From Corynebacterium zhongnanshanii (GTDB lineage: Bacteria; Actinomycetota; Actinomycetes; Mycobacteriales; Mycobacteriaceae), in assembly GCF_014490575.1 (NCBI RefSeq), contig NZ_CP061033.1:620001-684000 (forward strand): a DNA stretch of 64,000 bases. The letters run 5' to 3'. This document shows, piece by piece, positions 26,244 to 36,479 of the stretch. The notes below the pieces were generated by a model that had not been told where the DNA came from, searched no databases, and was given only the letters and a program-made list of their open reading frames with translations. Numbering within the stretch: the first letter of the stretch is position 1; each line of letters begins with the position of its first letter. The translations under genes were made by a program, and so were the position numbers.

Positions 26244-27002
26244 GTGCACTACAACGCATCCCTACGCGTCCGCGAACTCACTCAAAATATCTACGACATT
26301 GGCGACGAAATCGCCCAGTACATCAATAATGTCGCCCAAGCCATGAACGACTGGGACGTGGAACTGGTGGACGATTGCATGGAGGAACTGCACGAGATCA
26401 TCGCCGAGGGGCGTGCCGAAGTGCGCCCGGGCCTCGTGGAGCTCAACGGCCTTCGCCAAGCATTCATCTCCGGTATTCGCGCCGGGCAAATGTCGAACCC
26501 TTCGGCGTCGATGACGTTCGATCACCCCGGCCGCACCCTCACGTTCTTGCACGCACCGTTTAGCCAGCGCTACGCCCAGGCTGTCGCCGAGGCCCACGGA
26601 GCGCACGTGTCCGGTGACGGCAGCGCGGCACCCGGCCAGGATGAGGGACCCGCGAACCAATCCATGGCCTCCACCGCGGCTTGGCGCATGTGGATGCGGC
26701 AACGCAATGAGCGCTGCACCTCCGAGCTTTATGACCTGGAAGAGTGGATCGTGGAGCAAACCCAGCGGGCGCTAGAGAGCCAGTCCGTGCTGCTGCAGCA
26801 ATCCTTCTCGCAGGCGGAGCGGAGCGTGGCCACCATCGTGGAACAGTGGAAGCACATGGTGAACCTCCAGCCCACGCTGGCGGCGGATATGCGAGGGGAG
26901 AACCCACCGGCGTTCCTGGAGGAGCGTGCACGGGTGGATGAGATTGTCGCGAAGCTGGCGCGTGCGAAGCGCGCGGGCGAAACGAGCAATGCTGCTGTCT
27001 AA
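26244..27002 (+). CDS. Conserved helical protein of unknown function preceding hemW
   Basis: 252 residues from the GTG at 26244, chosen because GAGGAG lies 7 nt before it. Mostly alpha-helical: LRVRELTQNIYDIGDEI at the start, then two long amphipathic stretches (RMWMRQRNERC; LLQQSFSQAERS). No signal peptide or membrane segment. I do not recognise a family. Its stop overlaps the hemW start in TAATG, implying translational coupling and a shared operon with hemW-hrcA. Confidence 0.65.
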   Translation: MHYNASLRVRELTQNIYDIGDEIAQYINNVAQAMNDWDVELVDDCMEELHEIIAEGRAEVRPGLVELNGLRQAFISGIRAGQMSNPSASMTFDHPGRTLTFLHAPFSQRYAQAVAEAHGAHVSGDGSAAPGQDEGPANQSMASTAAWRMWMRQRNERCTSELYDLEEWIVEQTQRALESQSVLLQQSFSQAERSVATIVEQWKHMVNLQPTLAADMRGENPPAFLEERARVDEIVAKLARAKRAGETSNAAV

Positions 27003-28327
27003 TGTCTGACCATTTCGGCCTGTATATCCACGTTCCCTTCTGCGCCACCCGCTGTGGCTATTGCGATTTCAACACCTACACGCCCCAGGAATTGCAGGTG
27101 GGCGAGCACAGTGCGAACGCGGGCAACACCATCGACGGATACCTGGACGCGCTGGAGCGCGAACTCGAGGTCGCGGCCCGTGTGTGGGATCGTCATGAAT
27201 CCGACGACGCCTCGAGCGAGACAGCCAGGATAAACGGCGTCAGCACCGTGTTTTTCGGCGGTGGCACCCCCTCGATGCTGGGCCACGAAGGGCTTACCCG
27301 GGCCCTGCGCGCGGTGAAACGGACGGTGGGTCTGGCGCCGGATGCAGAGGTCACCACGGAATCCAACCCGGAATCCACCAGCCCTGAGTTCTTCCACGCC
27401 CTGCGTGCTGAAGGCTTTACGCGCATCTCGTTGGGCATGCAATCCGTAGCGGGGCACGTGCTGAAAGTGCTGGACCGCCGGCATACCCCCGGCCGGCCGG
27501 TCGCGGCGGCGCAGGAGGCACGCGAGGCGGGCTTCGAGCACGTCAACCTGGATTTGATTTATGGCACGCCCACTGAGACGGACGCGGATCTTCGCGCCTC
27601 GCTCGAGGCGGTCTTAAGCGCCGGAGTGGACCACGTGAGCGCCTACTCCCTGATCGTGGAGGACGGAACCGCGTTGGCACGTAAGGTCCGAAAAGGGCAA
27701 CTGCCCGCGCCGGATGAGGACGTGCTGGCGGATCGCTACGCCATGATCGATTCCTTTCTGAAGGATGCGGGCATGGACTGGTACGAGGTGTCCAACTGGG
27801 CGCGCCCCGGCGGCGAGTGCCGGCACAACCTCCTGTACTGGAACTCAGGCCAGTGGTGGGGCGCGGGGCCGGGCGCGCATGGTTGTGTACAGCTTAAAGA
27901 GCACCCAGGGGTGACGCGCCTGGTGAATGCGAAACGCCCCGCGACCTACTGGGACGGCCTGCTGGGGGCACGGACATCCAGTCAGCACCAGGACTTTCTC
28001 ATGCTGCCCGGCAGCGTTTCCCACGTGGAGGAGCTATCGCCTAAGGACCTGGCGACGGAGCGCGTGATGCTGGGGCTGCGCCTGCGAGAGGGAATCCCTG
28101 TGGAGGTGGTGGCACAGGGCGGCGCGCACGGTGATGCACGCGCCGGCTCACCACAAGCCGGCTCACCCGCCCCCCTGAGCCCCGCCGTAGAGGAGGCCAT
28201 CGCGAAATACCAGGACCTGGGCCTGCTGTGGCGCAACGATGCTCGCTTGGGCGTGACGGACCAGGGCAAGTACCTTGCCGATGGCATTGTGACTGACCTG
28301 CTTCTCGCCATGGATGATGAGGTGTAA
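27002..28327 (+). CDS. hemW: Radical-SAM heme chaperone/coproporphyrinogen III oxidase-like protein HemW
   Basis: 441 residues. The radical-SAM cluster is C-x3-C-x2-C at residues 14, 18 and 21 in [14 protein letters not shown], followed by the FFGGGTPS segment and a HemN C-terminal-like region. Members without the extra N-terminal HemN motifs, like this one, act as heme chaperones. The C-terminal part has a Gly/Ala/Pro-rich insertion around [16 protein letters not shown]. Coupled (TAATG) to the upstream gene and 10 nt before hrcA. Confidence 0.93.
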   Translation: MSDHFGLYIHVPFCATRCGYCDFNTYTPQELQVGEHSANAGNTIDGYLDALERELEVAARVWDRHESDDASSETARINGVSTVFFGGGTPSMLGHEGLTRALRAVKRTVGLAPDAEVTTESNPESTSPEFFHALRAEGFTRISLGMQSVAGHVLKVLDRRHTPGRPVAAAQEAREAGFEHVNLDLIYGTPTETDADLRASLEAVLSAGVDHVSAYSLIVEDGTALARKVRKGQLPAPDEDVLADRYAMIDSFLKDAGMDWYEVSNWARPGGECRHNLLYWNSGQWWGAGPGAHGCVQLKEHPGVTRLVNAKRPATYWDGLLGARTSSQHQDFLMLPGSVSHVEELSPKDLATERVMLGLRLREGIPVEVVAQGGAHGDARAGSPQAGSPAPLSPAVEEAIAKYQDLGLLWRNDARLGVTDQGKYLADGIVTDLLLAMDDEV

Positions 28328-28337
28328 GAATAGGGAC

Positions 28338-29366
28338 ATGTCTTCGGGAACTGAGCAACGTCGAAACGAGGTCCTGCGGGCCATCGTGACCGATTTCATC
28401 GCGTCGCATGAACCCGTGGGGTCGAAGATGCTGGTGGATCGCCACAAGCTCAACGTGTCCAGCGCAACGATCCGCAACGATATGGCCGCGCTGGAGACCG
28501 AGGGCTACATCACGCAGCAGCATGCCTCCTCCGGTCGCATCCCCACCGCGAAGGGGTATCGCCGCTTCGTCGATGGGATCCATGACATCAAGCCGCTGAG
28601 CAGGCCCGAGCGCAAGGCGATCCTGGACTTCCTCAACAATGGGGTGGACCTGGAGGATGTGCTGCGCCGCTCGGCCCAGCTACTGGCTCAGCTGACCCGG
28701 CAGGTGGCGGTGGTCCAGATGCCGGACCTGCATCGCGGGCGCGTGAAGCACTGCGAGGTGGTGAAGCTCGGCTCCCACCGCGTGCTGTTGGTGCTCATCA
28801 CGGATACGGGGCGTGTGGATCAGCGCAATGTGGACCTCATGGATCCGTTGCCTGACGAGGATGTTCCCCACCTTCGCGATATCGTCAATGCTTCCATGGT
28901 GGGCAAGACGTTGGACGACGCCTGCGCCGCCATCGCCGCCGTCGCCAGGGAGGCGAAGGGCCAGGAGATGCCTCGTGAATTACGACGCCCGGTTCTCGCC
29001 GTGGCCACCGTGCTTGTGGAAACGCTGCTGGACCGACCGACTGACAAGTTGATCTTGGCGGGCACACCTAATTTGGTGCGTACGGGTGAGCTTACTGCGG
29101 TGCTGGAGGCGCTGGAGGAACAAGTGGTGGTCCTCAAGCTCCTGTCCAGCGCCCGGGATCTGCAGGTGCAAGTGTCCATCGGTGAGGAGAATGAGGACGA
29201 TGCCCTGCACCGCGCGTCCGTGGTGACGACGGGCTACGGCACCTCGGAGGGGGCTGTGGGTGGCCTGGGTGTGATTGGCCCGACGCATCTGGATTACACT
29301 GGGACTATTTCCAGCGTGACTGCTGTTGCACACTATGTCTCCCGCATCGTGGCAGGAGAGAAGTGA
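28338..29366 (+). CDS. hrcA: Heat-inducible transcription repressor HrcA
   Basis: 342 residues from the ATG at 28338. The winged-helix N-terminus is [21 protein letters not shown] with [18 protein letters not shown] and [18 protein letters not shown], the HrcA hallmark; the GAF-like C-terminal domain follows. It represses chaperone operons by binding CIRCE. No CIRCE element (TTAGCACTC-N9-GAGTGCTAA) is visible in this window, so targets such as groESL and dnaK lie elsewhere. The position just upstream of dnaJ2 is the normal actinobacterial arrangement. Confidence 0.95.
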   Translation: MSSGTEQRRNEVLRAIVTDFIASHEPVGSKMLVDRHKLNVSSATIRNDMAALETEGYITQQHASSGRIPTAKGYRRFVDGIHDIKPLSRPERKAILDFLNNGVDLEDVLRRSAQLLAQLTRQVAVVQMPDLHRGRVKHCEVVKLGSHRVLLVLITDTGRVDQRNVDLMDPLPDEDVPHLRDIVNASMVGKTLDDACAAIAAVAREAKGQEMPRELRRPVLAVATVLVETLLDRPTDKLILAGTPNLVRTGELTAVLEALEEQVVVLKLLSSARDLQVQVSIGEENEDDALHRASVVTTGYGTSEGAVGGLGVIGPTHLDYTGTISSVTAVAHYVSRIVAGEK

Positions 29367-29519
29367 CACGATCGCGCACACTCGCGAAACGCTGTCTGCG
29401 GAGTAGAATGGCACAGTTGTTTCGCGTGAAGCGTATGACGGGCCATGCGATGCGTTGCATGTCCCGAATAGCGAACCCGATAAGCAGATAGCAAGCAGAT
29501 ATAAGGACTAGATTTCACC

Positions 29520-30686
29520 GTGGCTCGAGATTATTACGGCATTCTTGGCTTGGAACGTGGCGCATCTGACGCGGAGATTAAGAAGGCTTATCGCCGCCTG
29601 GCGCGTAAGTACCACCCGGATGTGAACCCGTCTGAGGAAGCAGCGGAGAAGTTCCGGGAGATCTCTCTGGCTCAGGAGGTACTGACCGACCCGCAGAAAC
29701 GCCAGATTGTGGACGCCGGTGGGGACCCGGAGGAACAAGGCTTCGGCGGCGGCGCAGGCGGTTTCGGTGGCGGCTTCGGAGGATTCTCCGGCGGCGGCCT
29801 GGGCGATATTTTCGATGCATTCTTCGGCGGCGGGGGAGGCCAGCGTGGTCCTCGCGTCTCGCGTGTCCGTCCGGGTAATGATGGCCTGGTGCGCACCGAG
29901 GTCACGCTGGAGGAGCAGTTCTCCGGCGTGGAGAGGGAGATCACCGTGGATACCGCGGTGCTGTGCGACGTGTGCGACGGCACCGGCTCGAAGTCTAAGT
30001 CCGCACCGGTGACCTGCCCCACCTGCCGTGGTATGGGTGAAGTGATGGAGATCCAGAACTCCGTGCTGGGACGGGTGCAGGTTGCCCGCCCGTGTTCTCG
30101 GTGTAGCGGAACGGGCGAGATCATCGAAGATCCATGCGAGAACTGCACCGGCGATGGCCGCGTGCGCCAACGCAAGAACATCACGGTGAACATCCCCGCG
30201 GGCATCTCCGACGGCATGCGCATCCGCATGGCAGGCAAGGGCGAGGTAGGCCCCGGAGGCGGACCTGCCGGCGACCTGTACGTGGAGATCCACACCCCAG
30301 AGCACTCCCACTTCCTGCGTGAGGGCGACGACCTGCACGTGACCCTGCAGGTTCCTGCGGTGGATGCCACCTTGGGTACTTCGGTGGAGGTCCCTATGCT
30401 GGACGGCTCCATGGCCACGGTCGAGATCGAGGCGGGCACCCAGCCGGAGGCTGTTGTTCGGCTGAGTGGCCGTGGCATGCCACGGATGCGCAACCCCAAG
30501 GGCGGCCATGGAAACCTGATTGCCCACGTGGATGTGGTGATTCCCACCTCCTTGTCCTCCCACGAGCGCGACCTGTATCAGAAGGTTCGCGAGCAGGCTA
30601 AGGACAGCGCCACGGTGGGCACGAAGCACGATTCTGATCGGGGATTGTTCTCCCGCCTCCGCCACAAGTTCGGACGGTCCTCGTGA
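29520..30686 (+). CDS. dnaJ: Chaperone DnaJ (DnaJ2)
   Basis: 388 residues from the GTG at 29520. J-domain with HPD at residues 32-34, a Gly/Phe-rich stretch ([13 protein letters not shown]), four zinc-binding CxxCxGxG repeats ([32 protein letters not shown]), then the substrate-binding C-terminal domains. It stimulates DnaK ATPase. AAGGAC upstream is a modest ribosome binding site. The 153-nt gap before it has a CATGC...GCATG repeat and a duplicated AGCAGATA, but I could not define a promoter. Its stop overlaps the rsmE start by 4 nt. Confidence 0.96.
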   Translation: MARDYYGILGLERGASDAEIKKAYRRLARKYHPDVNPSEEAAEKFREISLAQEVLTDPQKRQIVDAGGDPEEQGFGGGAGGFGGGFGGFSGGGLGDIFDAFFGGGGGQRGPRVSRVRPGNDGLVRTEVTLEEQFSGVEREITVDTAVLCDVCDGTGSKSKSAPVTCPTCRGMGEVMEIQNSVLGRVQVARPCSRCSGTGEIIEDPCENCTGDGRVRQRKNITVNIPAGISDGMRIRMAGKGEVGPGGGPAGDLYVEIHTPEHSHFLREGDDLHVTLQVPAVDATLGTSVEVPMLDGSMATVEIEAGTQPEAVVRLSGRGMPRMRNPKGGHGNLIAHVDVVIPTSLSSHERDLYQKVREQAKDSATVGTKHDSDRGLFSRLRHKFGRSS

Positions 30687-31408
30687 CCGATCCCGTATTC
30701 ATTCACCCGATTCCCGCGGATGCCACGGTCGGCAGCCGCTTCCAGCTCACGGGTGCGGAAGCCCGGCACACCGAAGTTAAGCGCATGCGCGAGGGCGAGT
30801 CCCTCGTGGTGAGCGATGGGGTCTCCCGCGCCGTCGCCGCGTCCTGGAGCAGCGGCGAGGTGGAGATTCGCGAGTTTCTTCCTATCCCCGCACCACGCCC
30901 ACGCGTGACGGTGGTGCAGGCGATCCCTAAGTCCGAGCGTTCGGAATTGGCCGTGGACCTGATGGTCCAAGCCGGCGCCGATCGCGTGATCCCGTGGGCT
31001 GCGGCGCGCTGCGTGTCCCGCTGGGATGGAAAGGAAGCTAAGGCGAAGGCGAAGTGGGAAAATGCGGCGCGCGCTGCGGCGAAACAATCCCGACGCCTGA
31101 CCGTCCCACCCGTTGAGGATCTGCTGAGGAACATCGAGGATCTGCGCCACTACGCCCAGGGCACTAGCCGCATCGTGGTGCTGCATGAGCAGGCCAGTAC
31201 CCCGATCGCCGAGCAGGACTTTGACGTGGATGAGATTTTCCTGGTGGTGGGGCCGGAAGGCAGCATCGCCCCCGAGGAACTGGAGGCTCTGGACGCCCTC
31301 GGTGCCCAGCGGGTGGTCATGGGGCCTGAGGTCTTAAGGACGGCGGCGGCCGCCACCGTGGCGTTGGGGGCGCTTGGGGTGCTGACCCAGCGCTGGAGCG
31401 GGCAGTAA
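30683..31408 (+). CDS. rsmE: 16S rRNA (uracil-1498-N3)-methyltransferase RsmE
   Basis: 241 residues from the GTG at 30683, overlapping dnaJ2 (GTGA). SPOUT-fold methyltransferase with [14 protein letters not shown] and the C-terminal [17 protein letters not shown] knot region; N-terminal PUA-like domain with [17 protein letters not shown]. It methylates U1498 of 16S rRNA with S-adenosylmethionine. The knot motif has an alanine where most members have Glu-Thr (RAETA), which is a small deviation. Confidence 0.92.
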   Translation: MTDPVFIHPIPADATVGSRFQLTGAEARHTEVKRMREGESLVVSDGVSRAVAASWSSGEVEIREFLPIPAPRPRVTVVQAIPKSERSELAVDLMVQAGADRVIPWAAARCVSRWDGKEAKAKAKWENAARAAAKQSRRLTVPPVEDLLRNIEDLRHYAQGTSRIVVLHEQASTPIAEQDFDVDEIFLVVGPEGSIAPEELEALDALGAQRVVMGPEVLRTAAAATVALGALGVLTQRWSGQ

Positions 31409-31418
31409 CGTTTACGTT

Positions 31419-31424
31419 TAGAAT
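31419..31424 (+). promoter_or_regulatory. Candidate -10 element, phoH-like gene
   Basis: TAGAAT 8 nt before the ATG at 31433; the GAGG between them is too close to the start to be a good Shine-Dalgarno. Confidence 0.4.
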
Positions 31425-31432
31425 TGAGGATC

Positions 31433-32440
31433 ATGAGGCCTTCTTCCAACGCACATCCACGCGTGGCGAGCTCAACCATCGAAATTGACCCGGCGATCAT
31501 CGTGTCCGTGCTCGGACGCAACGATGAGAATCTCCGAGTGGTGGAAAACTCCACAGACGCGGATCTTCTGGCGCGGGGAAACTGCATCACCATCCGCGGC
31601 GAAGCTCGGGAGGTGTCCCATGCGCGTCGCGCGCTGGAGGAGATGGTGTCCCTGGTGGAGCGGGGGAACACCGTGGATGCGGACGCCACGCGTCGTATCA
31701 TGCGATCGGTGGAGGACGCCGAACGTCCCGGGGCGATGACCACGGAGGCGCCAGAGACGATTGTGACGTACCGGGGTAAGTCCGTGCGTCCCAAGACAAT
31801 GGGGCAGCAGCAGTACATCACGGCGATTGACGAATGCACCGTGGTGTTTGGCGTGGGGCCCGCGGGAACAGGAAAGACGTATCTGGCGATGGCGAAGGCC
31901 GTGCAAGCGCTGATGCGAAAGGACGTCAGCCGGATCATTCTTACGCGCCCCGCGGTGGAGGCCGGAGAGAAGCTGGGCTTTTTGCCGGGAACCCTCAACG
32001 ACAAGATCGATCCCTACCTGCGCCCCCTGCATGACGCCCTGCGTGAGATGGTGGATCCAGAGACCATCCCACGGATGATGGAGGCGGGAATCATCGAGGT
32101 CGCTCCCCTGGCCTACATGCGCGGGCGTACCCTGAACGATTCCTTCGTGATCCTGGACGAGGCGCAGAACACCACCCCGGCGCAGATGAAGATGTTCCTC
32201 ACGCGCTTGGGCTTCAACACCAAGATGGTCATCACCGGTGACATGACCCAGGTGGATCTGCCGCACCGGCAGGAATCCGGGCTGAAGGTCGCCCAGTCGA
32301 TCCTGCGCTCCGTGCCCGGGGTGTATGTCTCCCAATTTGATTCCGACGACGTGGTTCGCCACCGACTGGTATCCCGCATCGTGGAGGCGTACGACTCCTA
32401 TGAGGCGGAGCAGTGGCAGGATGACGAGGACGTGCGCTAA
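31433..32440 (+). CDS. phoH: PhoH-family ATPase
   Basis: 335 residues from the ATG at 31433. N-terminal KH-like RNA-binding region (residues ~10-80) followed by the PhoH ATPase: Walker A GPAGTGKT, LTRPAVEAGEKLGFLPG, and Walker B FVILDEAQNTTP. The family acts in RNA metabolism; genetic linkage to ybeY and era, as here, is a conserved pattern and suggests a role in rRNA maturation or decay. Length is typical. Confidence 0.93.
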   Translation: MRPSSNAHPRVASSTIEIDPAIIVSVLGRNDENLRVVENSTDADLLARGNCITIRGEAREVSHARRALEEMVSLVERGNTVDADATRRIMRSVEDAERPGAMTTEAPETIVTYRGKSVRPKTMGQQQYITAIDECTVVFGVGPAGTGKTYLAMAKAVQALMRKDVSRIILTRPAVEAGEKLGFLPGTLNDKIDPYLRPLHDALREMVDPETIPRMMEAGIIEVAPLAYMRGRTLNDSFVILDEAQNTTPAQMKMFLTRLGFNTKMVITGDMTQVDLPHRQESGLKVAQSILRSVPGVYVSQFDSDDVVRHRLVSRIVEAYDSYEAEQWQDDEDVR

Positions 32441-32523
32441 GTGACGAGCACGCAGTGCACGGACTGCACAGACATCGCTACTAACACTAACGGCCCTAAC
32501 AGCATCAACAGAAAGGCTTGCCT

Positions 32524-33075
32524 GTGAGCATCGAGGTATTCAACGAATCCGGGCGCGGAGAGATCAACGAAGAGGAATTGATCGACGTTGCCCGCTATGC
32601 TCTGTGGACCTTAGACGTCCACCTCTCGGCAGAGCTGTGCATCCACATCGTCGATCTGGCAACCATCGAGGATCTTCACGTGCGCTGGATGGACCTGCCC
32701 GGCCCCACGGACGTGATGAGCTTCCCGATGGATGAGCTCTCTCCCGGATGGGGACGCAAAGACGGCCCGCCCACCTCGCCGGCGATGCTGGGTGACATCA
32801 TGCTGTGCCCAGACTTCGCGCAAGGCCAGGCCGATCGCGCCGGGCATTCCCTGGCCCACGAGCTGGACCTGCTCACCGTCCACGGCGTGCTGCACCTGCT
32901 GGGCTTCGATCACGTCACCCCGGAGGACGAGCAGAAGATGTTCTCCCTGCAAAATGAGATCCTGGCCAATTGGTATGACTCCCAGGAAGAACGCGGTGTG
33001 ACCTTCGGGCCGAAGCCGTCCGGGGCAGCGGCATTCCCCTCCGCGGCTGACCGCGACGATACCCAGGGACAATAG
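32524..33075 (+). CDS. ybeY: Endoribonuclease YbeY (rRNA maturation factor)
   Basis: 183 residues from the GTG at 32524 (GAAAGG 7 nt upstream). The zinc motif is [11 protein letters not shown], with the [14 protein letters not shown] segment upstream as in the family. It acts in 16S rRNA 3'-end maturation and ribosome quality control. The C-terminal ~25 residues after the metal site are an extension rich in Ala, Asp and Pro. Its TAG overlaps the GTG of the next gene by one base. Confidence 0.95.
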   Translation: MSIEVFNESGRGEINEEELIDVARYALWTLDVHLSAELCIHIVDLATIEDLHVRWMDLPGPTDVMSFPMDELSPGWGRKDGPPTSPAMLGDIMLCPDFAQGQADRAGHSLAHELDLLTVHGVLHLLGFDHVTPEDEQKMFSLQNEILANWYDSQEERGVTFGPKPSGAAAFPSAADRDDTQGQ

Positions 33076-34538
33076 TGGACGCTAGTGACTTTTTCGGCCT
33101 CGCGGCCGTACTGATCGCCCTGCTGTTGGGATCCGTCCTGTCCGTGGTGGAAACCGCCGTCTCCGCAATCTCCCCGGCGCGCGTGGACAGCCTCGCCAAG
33201 GAGGAGAAACCCGGAGCGCTGCGCGTGCAGCGGCTGCTCAGCCGGCGCGCCACCCACATCAACCTGCTGGTACTGTTGCGCACCATCTGTGAGGTCTCCG
33301 GCGCGGTCTTCGGAACGGCCCTGGCAGTGTCCCTCATTGACAGCCGGAACTGGGCGATCTTCGTGGCCATCGCCGTGGTGACCGTCACCACCTTCACGAT
33401 CATTGGTGTGCTTTCCCGGACCATGGGACGGCAGAACCCGTACTCCATCTCCATTGCCGCGGCACCGATCCTGCTGGCCGTGTCCTGGGCCCTGGGTCCC
33501 TTCGCCGGACTGCTGGTGCGCGCCGGAAACATCGTCACGCCAGGTAAAGGCTTCCGCGACGGCCCCTTCGCCACGGAAATTGAACTCCGAGAGATGGTGG
33601 ACATCGCCAGCGAACGCGGCATCGTGGAATCCGACGAGCGCAAGATGATCCAATCCGTCTTCGACCTGGGCTCCACCACAGCCCGCAGCGTGATGGTCCC
33701 GCGGCCGGAGATGGTGTGGATCGAAAGCACGAAATCCGCAGGCCAGGCCACCAGCCTCTGCGTCCGCACGGGACTATCCCGACTTCCCGTGATTGGTGAG
33801 GACGTGGATGACATCGTGGGCGTCGTATATTTGAAGGACCTGGTGGCGCGCACGTATCACACGGACGACAACGGGCGATCCGTGCCCGTGTCCGACGTGA
33901 TGCGCAGCGCGATGTTCATCCCGGACTCGCGTGGCCTGGATGATCTTTTAGAGGACATGCAGCGCGATCAGATCCACATCGCGATGCTGGTGGACGAGTA
34001 CGGTGCCATCGCCGGGTTGATTTCCATCGAGGATATTTTGGAGGAGATCGTCGGCGAAATTACCGACGAGTACGACAGCACGGAGATCGCGCCCATCGAG
34101 GACCTGGAGGACGGCTCCTATCGCGTGGTGGCGCGGCTGTCCCTCGAGGAGTTGGAAGAGCTCCTGGAGGAGACCCGCGGCGAGGGCGATCCGGAGATTC
34201 ACTTCTCTGAGGAGCAGCACGAGCAGGTGGATACCATCGCAGGCCTCGGTGCCTTCGAGCTGGGCCGCGTGCCGATCCCCGGGGCGGAGATCACGACAGC
34301 TGGAATCCACGTGGCGTACGAGGGGGCGCGGGATCGACGTGGCCGGGTGAAGGTGCGCTCGGCGATTGTGACTCGGGTGGAGCCGGATCGTCGGGAGGAA
34401 CCGGATCACCGGGAGGAGCCAGAGGAGTCTGTCCCGGGACAGGAGCCCGGGACGGAGCAGCCAGCGCAGCCAGCGGAGCCTTCATCGGCTTCATCGGCTT
34501 CATCGGCGTCACGGCCGGAGCACGCCGACGGCGAGTGA
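33075..34538 (+). CDS. CNNM/CorC-type membrane protein with CBS pair
   Basis: 487 residues, GTG start overlapping the ybeY stop. An N-terminal DUF21/CNNM membrane domain (four helices, from AAVLIALLLGSVLSVVETAVSA), two CBS domains (MVPRPEMVWIES...; VLYLKD-like VVYLKDLVARTY; LLEDMQRDQIHIAMLVDEYG) and a C-terminal CorC/HlyC domain. These proteins are linked to Mg/Co transport; older annotations say hemolysin. The last ~60 residues are a hydrophilic tail with PDRREEPDHREEPEE and a SSASSASSAS run encoded by three 9-bp repeats. Sits in the ybeY-era cluster, as usual in actinobacteria. Confidence 0.92.
   Translation: MDASDFFGLAAVLIALLLGSVLSVVETAVSAISPARVDSLAKEEKPGALRVQRLLSRRATHINLLVLLRTICEVSGAVFGTALAVSLIDSRNWAIFVAIAVVTVTTFTIIGVLSRTMGRQNPYSISIAAAPILLAVSWALGPFAGLLVRAGNIVTPGKGFRDGPFATEIELREMVDIASERGIVESDERKMIQSVFDLGSTTARSVMVPRPEMVWIESTKSAGQATSLCVRTGLSRLPVIGEDVDDIVGVVYLKDLVARTYHTDDNGRSVPVSDVMRSAMFIPDSRGLDDLLEDMQRDQIHIAMLVDEYGAIAGLISIEDILEEIVGEITDEYDSTEIAPIEDLEDGSYRVVARLSLEELEELLEETRGEGDPEIHFSEEQHEQVDTIAGLGAFELGRVPIPGAEITTAGIHVAYEGARDRRGRVKVRSAIVTRVEPDRREEPDHREEPEESVPGQEPGTEQPAQPAEPSSASSASSASRPEHADGE
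34482..34508 (+). repeat. Three tandem 9-bp repeats in the CBS-protein C-terminus
   Basis: TCATCGGCT twice and TCATCGGCG once in a row, coding for the Ser-Ser-Ala run. In frame, so copy-number change would alter only tail length. Confidence 0.85.
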
Positions 34539-34616
34539 CGTGCGCTGTGATGTTCGCGCAGCGCCGACCGCGCACGTGGTTAACACTTACCCGGTGATTA
34601 CAGGCATGATGGAGCT

Positions 34617-35621
34617 GTGACTGATATGGCAGATTTCCCTGACCTTCCCGAGGACGCCCTAGCCTCCATCGACGACGCAGCTGGTGCGACCGGCGGCGCT
34701 GCTGGCGCGACCGGCTACGACGTGCCCGAGGGATTTCGCTCCGGATTCGTGAGCTTCGTCGGCCGACCGAACACCGGAAAGTCCACGCTGACCAACGCGC
34801 TGGTGGGGCAGAAGATCGCCATTACCGCAGATCAGCCCGAGACTACGCGCCATCCCATCCGCGGCATCATTCACCGCGACGATGCACAGGTTGTGGTGGT
34901 GGATACCCCAGGTCTGCACCGTCCACGAACCTTGTTGGGGGAGCGTCTCAACGAAATGGTGAAGGAGACGTACCAGGACGTCGATGTGATCGCGCTGTGC
35001 GTTCCCGCCGATGAGAAGATCGGCCCCGGCGATCGGTGGATCGTCGAGGCCGTGCGCGCCGTGGCGCCTCGGGTCACGCTGATCGGCATTGTGACCAAGG
35101 TGGATAAGGTGGGCAAGGACCGCGTGGGCGAGCAGCTCATCGCCTTGCACGAGCTGCTGGATGGGGCAGAGGTGGTGCCCGTGTCCTCCACGAAGGACAT
35201 CCAGCTCAATGTTCTGCTGGACGTGCTGGTGGAGCACCTGCCCGAGGGGCCGAAGTTCTACCCCGACGACCACGTCACCGATGACGACCGCGATACCCGC
35301 ATGGCTGAACTCATCCGCGAGGCTGCCCTGGCCGGACTGCACGACGAGCTTCCGCACTCCGTGGCCGTCCAGATCGACGAAGTTGTTCCGCACCCCACAC
35401 GGGAAGGCGTGCTCAATGTCCATGCGGTGATTTATGTGGAGCGAGAAGGCCAGAAAGCGATTCTGCGGGGCAAGGGCGGTCGCCGCCTGTCCAAGACCGT
35501 GCACGACGCGCGCCTTCAGATCATCGAGATGCTGGGCACCAACATTTACCTGGATGTGCGCCTGAAGGTGGCCAAGAACTGGCAGTCGGACCCCAAGCAG
35601 CTAGGGCGCCTGGGCTTCTAG
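34617..35621 (+). CDS. era: GTPase Era
   Basis: 334 residues from the GTG at 34617 (GGAG just upstream; an ATG at 34626 is the alternative). G1 GRPNTGKST, DTPGLH, TKVD, and a C-terminal KH domain with the RNA-binding loop GKGG (GQKAILRGKGGRRL). It binds 16S rRNA and assists 30S assembly. A ~40-residue N-terminal extension with a repeated GATGGAAGATG segment precedes the G domain, longer than in E. coli Era. Part of the ybeY-era-recO cluster. Confidence 0.96.
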   Translation: MTDMADFPDLPEDALASIDDAAGATGGAAGATGYDVPEGFRSGFVSFVGRPNTGKSTLTNALVGQKIAITADQPETTRHPIRGIIHRDDAQVVVVDTPGLHRPRTLLGERLNEMVKETYQDVDVIALCVPADEKIGPGDRWIVEAVRAVAPRVTLIGIVTKVDKVGKDRVGEQLIALHELLDGAEVVPVSSTKDIQLNVLLDVLVEHLPEGPKFYPDDHVTDDDRDTRMAELIREAALAGLHDELPHSVAVQIDEVVPHPTREGVLNVHAVIYVEREGQKAILRGKGGRRLSKTVHDARLQIIEMLGTNIYLDVRLKVAKNWQSDPKQLGRLGF

Positions 35622-35641
35622 CGTGTCGTAGAGGCGAGTGC

Positions 35642-36469
35642 GTGGCGACTAGACTTAATTATCGCGATGAAGCATTCATAGTCCGCAGCTATAAGTTGGG
35701 GGAGGCGGACATGATCTTCGTTCTGCTGACCCGCGAGCATGGGGTGGTGCGGGCGGTCGCGCAAGGGGTGCGCAAAACGAAGTCCCGTTTTGGCGCGCAC
35801 CTGGATCGCTTTTGCCGCGTGAACGTGCACATCTATCCCAGCCGCCGCTCGGCTCTGCGCGCCACGCGCGGACTGTCGACGGGCTCGGGCGGGGGCTTGG
35901 GCAAGATCACGGACGCGGTATCCGTAGACAACTACGCCCCCGGGATTATTGCAAACACCGAGGCCTACTATGCGGCGTCAGCGGTGCTGGAGGTGGCGTT
36001 GGCGCTGTCTCAGGAACCCGACATCGCCCGGGCCCTGTTCCCCCTTGTGGATTCTGCTCTGTGCGCCCTCTCCACGCTGCCCGCCGAGGCTGCATCCGTA
36101 CCCGCCGAGTTCCCGCGCCTGCCCGCCATGTCCGTGGCTGACCAATTTTCCCTCGACGCCATCCAGGTCGCCGGATGGTCACCCAGCCTGGTGGACTGCG
36201 CCCAATGCGGGCGCCCGGGTCCTCACCGAGCCTTCCACGCCCAGGCCGGGGGTGCCGTGTGCGTGACCTGCCGCCCGCCGGGATCCGCAACCCCTCCGCC
36301 CGAGGCCGTGCGCTACCTGTGGCTCCTCCAGCAGCACCGCGATGAGGTGGCCGCGGAGGTCGCGCAGGGCGATAGCACGCATTCCATTGCGCGCGTGGCC
36401 CATAGTTTGTTGCTGGGGCATATCCGCAGTCACGTGGACGAGGGACTGCCAGCCTTGTCCGCACTGTAG
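35642..36469 (+). CDS. recO: DNA repair protein RecO
   Basis: 275 residues from the GTG at 35642, with GAGGCGAG upstream. N-terminal OB fold (EAFIVRSYKLGEADMIF), helical middle domain, and a C-terminal four-cysteine motif CAQC and CVTC that binds zinc. RecO works with RecR in loading RecA on SSB-coated DNA (RecF pathway). Followed closely by uppS, whose -10 element overlaps the recO stop. Confidence 0.95.
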   Translation: MATRLNYRDEAFIVRSYKLGEADMIFVLLTREHGVVRAVAQGVRKTKSRFGAHLDRFCRVNVHIYPSRRSALRATRGLSTGSGGGLGKITDAVSVDNYAPGIIANTEAYYAASAVLEVALALSQEPDIARALFPLVDSALCALSTLPAEAASVPAEFPRLPAMSVADQFSLDAIQVAGWSPSLVDCAQCGRPGPHRAFHAQAGGAVCVTCRPPGSATPPPEAVRYLWLLQQHRDEVAAEVAQGDSTHSIARVAHSLLLGHIRSHVDEGLPALSAL

Positions 36470-36472
36470 ACT
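36467..36472 (+). promoter_or_regulatory. Candidate -10 element of uppS, overlapping the recO stop
   Basis: TAGACT, 7 nt before the GTG at 36480; the first three bases are the TAG stop of recO. Suggests a leaderless internal promoter. Confidence 0.45.
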
Positions 36473-36479
36473 GTGAGGC

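Noticed and set aside
28250..29520. CIRCE operator near hrcA or dnaJ2
   Set aside because: No TTAGCACTC-N9-GAGTGCTAA or close variant was found upstream of either gene.
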